Shown here: one piece after another, positions 62,426 through 64,000 of the stretch
Numbering within the stretch: position 1 is the stretch's first letter
Layout: every line of letters begins with the position of its first letter
Assembly: GCA_017519885.1 (NCBI GenBank)
Contig: JAFWRO010000015.1
Location: 305,507 to 369,506 of the forward strand
Reading direction: 5' to 3'
Length of the DNA stretch: 64,000 nucleotides
From: Liminaster sp017519885
Lineage (GTDB): Bacteria > Bacteroidota > Bacteroidia > Bacteroidales > UBA3663
Notes under the pieces: model-generated
Databases searched by the model: none
Told to the model about the DNA's origin: nothing
The model's input: only the letters and a program-made list of their open reading frames with translations
Translations under genes and position numbers: made by a program

Positions 62426-63532
62426 TTACTTTACGACTAATTCAAGAATTCTGTTGATATCGTCATCGCTCAGTATATGATGCATCGGCAAGCAGATCAC
62501 CTCGTTGGCGATTTTGGTAGCTACAGGCAGATTCTCAGGTGCCGCGCTGGGAAGGCCTCGATAGGTGGAGAAATTGCTGATAAGTGGATAGAAGTAACGA
62601 CGACCAAGGATGCCTTTTTCCTTCATTTCGAAGTAGAGCTGGTCGCGCGTCTTTCCATATTCTTCAGCATTGATGAAGATGGGGAAATAGCTGTAGTTGT
62701 GGCGTACACCAGGCATATCGTCGAAGAAACGGATGCCTGGCACATCGCGCAAAGCCTCGCGGTACTTGATTGCCACCTGACGACGAGCCTCGATGGCGGC
62801 ATCAACTTGCTTCAAGTTCAATAGTCCGTATGCAGCACGAACCTCATCCACTTTGCTGTTGATACCTGGAGCTACTACTTCAGTCTCACCTGCGAAGCCA
62901 AAGTTCTTCAGATAGTCAATCCGTTTCTTCGTGGCAGCATCATGCACAATTAGAGCCCCACCTTCCAAGGTATTATAAACTTTAGTAGCATGGAAACTCA
63001 ATGTGGACATATCGCCACGTGTGAGAACACTCTCTCCGTCCACCTCGACGCCAAACGCGTGGGCTGCATCATAGATCACCTTCAGTCCATACTTATCAGC
63101 AATAGCCTGGATAGCATCCATATTCACTGGTTTACCATAGCAATGCACAGGCATAATGGCAGTGGTCTTGGGAGTGATAGCAGCTTCAATCTTTTCGGGA
63201 TTAATCCCACAGGTCTCCTCCTCGATATCCACAAACACTGGTTTGCAGCCGTTCCACCAGATGCTATGGGTGGTGGCCACAAAGCTATAAGGTGTAGTGA
63301 TGACTTCTCCTGTAATACGTAGTGCCTGCAAAGCAGTAAGCAATGGCAGAGTACCATTGGTGAACAGGCTGATATAAGGAACTTTCAGGTATTCAGCCAA
63401 TGCTGCTTCTAATTGCTTGTGAAATTGGCCATTATTTGTAATCCACTTGCTCGCCCATATCTCCTTGAGCATCTCGTTGAACTCATCTAGATTTGGCAAT
63501 AGAGGAGATGTTACTGTGATATTATTATTCAT
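62426..63532 (-). CDS. DegT/DnrJ/EryC1 sugar aminotransferase
   Basis: A 368-residue PLP-dependent aminotransferase: SLFTNGTLPLLTALQALRIT, VITTPYSFVATTHS, VIYDAAHAFG and SFHATKVYNTLEGG with Lys184 as PLP base. These are the classical motifs of nucleotide-sugar aminotransferases (VioA, RmlB-linked types). It is the first gene of the minus-strand cluster, so an amino sugar is the probable scaffold. No sugar 4,6-dehydratase lies in the cluster; the keto sugar must come from elsewhere. Confidence 0.92.
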   Translation of the reverse strand: MNNNITVTSPLLPNLDEFNEMLKEIWASKWITNNGQFHKQLEAALAEYLKVPYISLFTNGTLPLLTALQALRITGEVITTPYSFVATTHSIWWNGCKPVFVDIEEETCGINPEKIEAAITPKTTAIMPVHCYGKPVNMDAIQAIADKYGLKVIYDAAHAFGVEVDGESVLTRGDMSTLSFHATKVYNTLEGGALIVHDAATKKRIDYLKNFGFAGETEVVAPGINSKVDEVRAAYGLLNLKQVDAAIEARRQVAIKYREALRDVPGIRFFDDMPGVRHNYSYFPIFINAEEYGKTRDQLYFEMKEKGILGRRYFYPLISNFSTYRGLPSAAPENLPVATKIANEVICLPMHHILSDDDINRILELVVK

Positions 63533-63937
63533 TTTTATCGTTCATTATTTGGCTCTGAGAATAATTATCCAAATCTGTTTCTTTAAATGTCGGTTGTATT
63601 CAAATCTTTTGGTCAACCATTTTCAAACGTACAATATTTTTTGATTAATTTTGTTTATCCATAGCTTCGCAAAGCTTGACACATTTGAATGTGAAAGCTT
63701 AACAAAATGCCATAAAAACTGTGCAAATATATGAAATTTCAAGTTATAAAAAAAATATAAACAGAAAAAAACTATGATAAAGACATTTTTAAGTTGATAA
63801 TCATAGTAATTGACAACTTAAATTGATTTTTAGATGTCAAAAAACTTCATGAAATTAATCACTAAAGTTTCCCACACCCGTGTAAAGCGAGTGTAGTGAA
63901 GAAACAGCCCAAGCCCCCCTTTACAGGAGGCTGGCAT
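63533..63937. other. Non-coding leader and promoter region of the minus-strand cluster
   Basis: Very AT-rich in the middle, without a convincing gene. It holds the promoter candidates for the minus-strand cluster and, at its right end, a GC-richer stretch (about 63871-63937) that runs up to a possible start codon at 63938. Confidence 0.55.
63724..63731 (-). promoter_or_regulatory. Possible -7 promoter box of the minus-strand cluster
   Basis: Minus-strand TATATTTG matches TAnnTTTG; at the expected distance upstream TTTT stands in for TTTG. Initiation near 63717 gives a leader of about 185 nt. A second box, TACGTTTG at 63624-63631, is an alternative without a -33 match. Confidence 0.42.
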
Positions 63938-64000
63938 ATGATCTTTGAAAAACTTGAAAAAAATCTGAGGAAAAATAACAGATTGTCAAAGATAATCCGT
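63938..64000 (+). CDS. Possible start of an unrecognised gene, cut by window end
   Basis: ATG at 63938 opens 21 codons to the window edge (MIFEKLEKNLRKNNRLSKII). It is preceded by a perfect AGGAGG at 63925-63930 with 7 nt spacing, unlike other genes in this window. The peptide is basic and helical, as in the start of some transposases or phage-type proteins, but that is not enough to name it. Confidence 0.35.
   Translation, partial: MIFEKLEKNLRKNNRLSKIIR

Overview
The window looks like a chromosomal segment of a Gram-negative member of the Bacteroidales, most likely Prevotella-like. Three things point there: a perfect Bacteroidetes-type promoter (TTTG-N19-TAAATTTG) in front of the main operon, Shine-Dalgarno-poor starts, and Bacteroidetes-typical families (DUF4251 lipoprotein, Wza/Wzc-like pair with a Tyr-rich tail, sugar-transfer-associated ATP-grasp proteins). 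The genus is an inference from these features.

Layout. (1) 1-2.1 kb: a Tat-exported polyferredoxin (5' cut by the window edge) and a Tat-exported aldo/keto reductase with ferredoxin clusters. (2) 2.2-4.5 kb: a two-gene ABC-2 exporter ending in a terminator. (3) 4.5-44.0 kb: a very long unidirectional surface-polysaccharide operon, starting at a promoter whose -33 box lies inside the preceding terminator. It holds an export lipoprotein, a co-polymerase/tyrosine kinase, two flippases, many glycosyltransferases, three LicD proteins, two CDP-glycerol-type phosphotransferases, a pyruvyltransferase-like protein with a PP-loop-like partner, a CDP-alditol-type cytidylyltransferase plus SDR, an EpsG-type polymerase, an initiating sugar-phosphate transferase, a PLP decarboxylase and an ATP-grasp ligase. 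The stretch from about 12.4 to 25.3 kb is visibly more AT-rich than both flanks and carries a decayed acyltransferase, so it is probably a later insertion. (4) 44.0-45.6 kb: an outer-membrane barrel with a charged helical tail, a DUF4251 lipoprotein and a terminator. (5) 45.7-48.5 kb: glmS, then an array of about twelve 42-bp hairpin-forming tandem repeats. (6) 63.5-48.5 kb on the minus strand: a second cluster that converges on the first. It combines a DegT aminotransferase and a second PLP-fold protein, four ATP-grasp ligases, two GNAT acyltransferases, a KAS III, a stand-alone amino-acid adenylation enzyme, two acyl carrier proteins, an SDR, a glycosyltransferase and a third flippase closely related to the one at 13.4 kb. 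(7) 63.5-64.0 kb: promoter region and the possible start of another gene.

How it works together (inference). The plus-strand operon probably builds, flips, polymerises and exports a capsule-like glycan decorated with alditol-phosphate or other phosphodiester groups. GlmS feeds amino-sugar precursors. The minus-strand cluster looks like a carrier-protein-based system that makes an acyl or aminoacyl substituent and attaches it to an amino sugar by amide bonds. It resembles the known Pseudomonas syringae viosamine-modification island in logic, but its ATP-grasp content is different. It is the best candidate here for an undescribed system.
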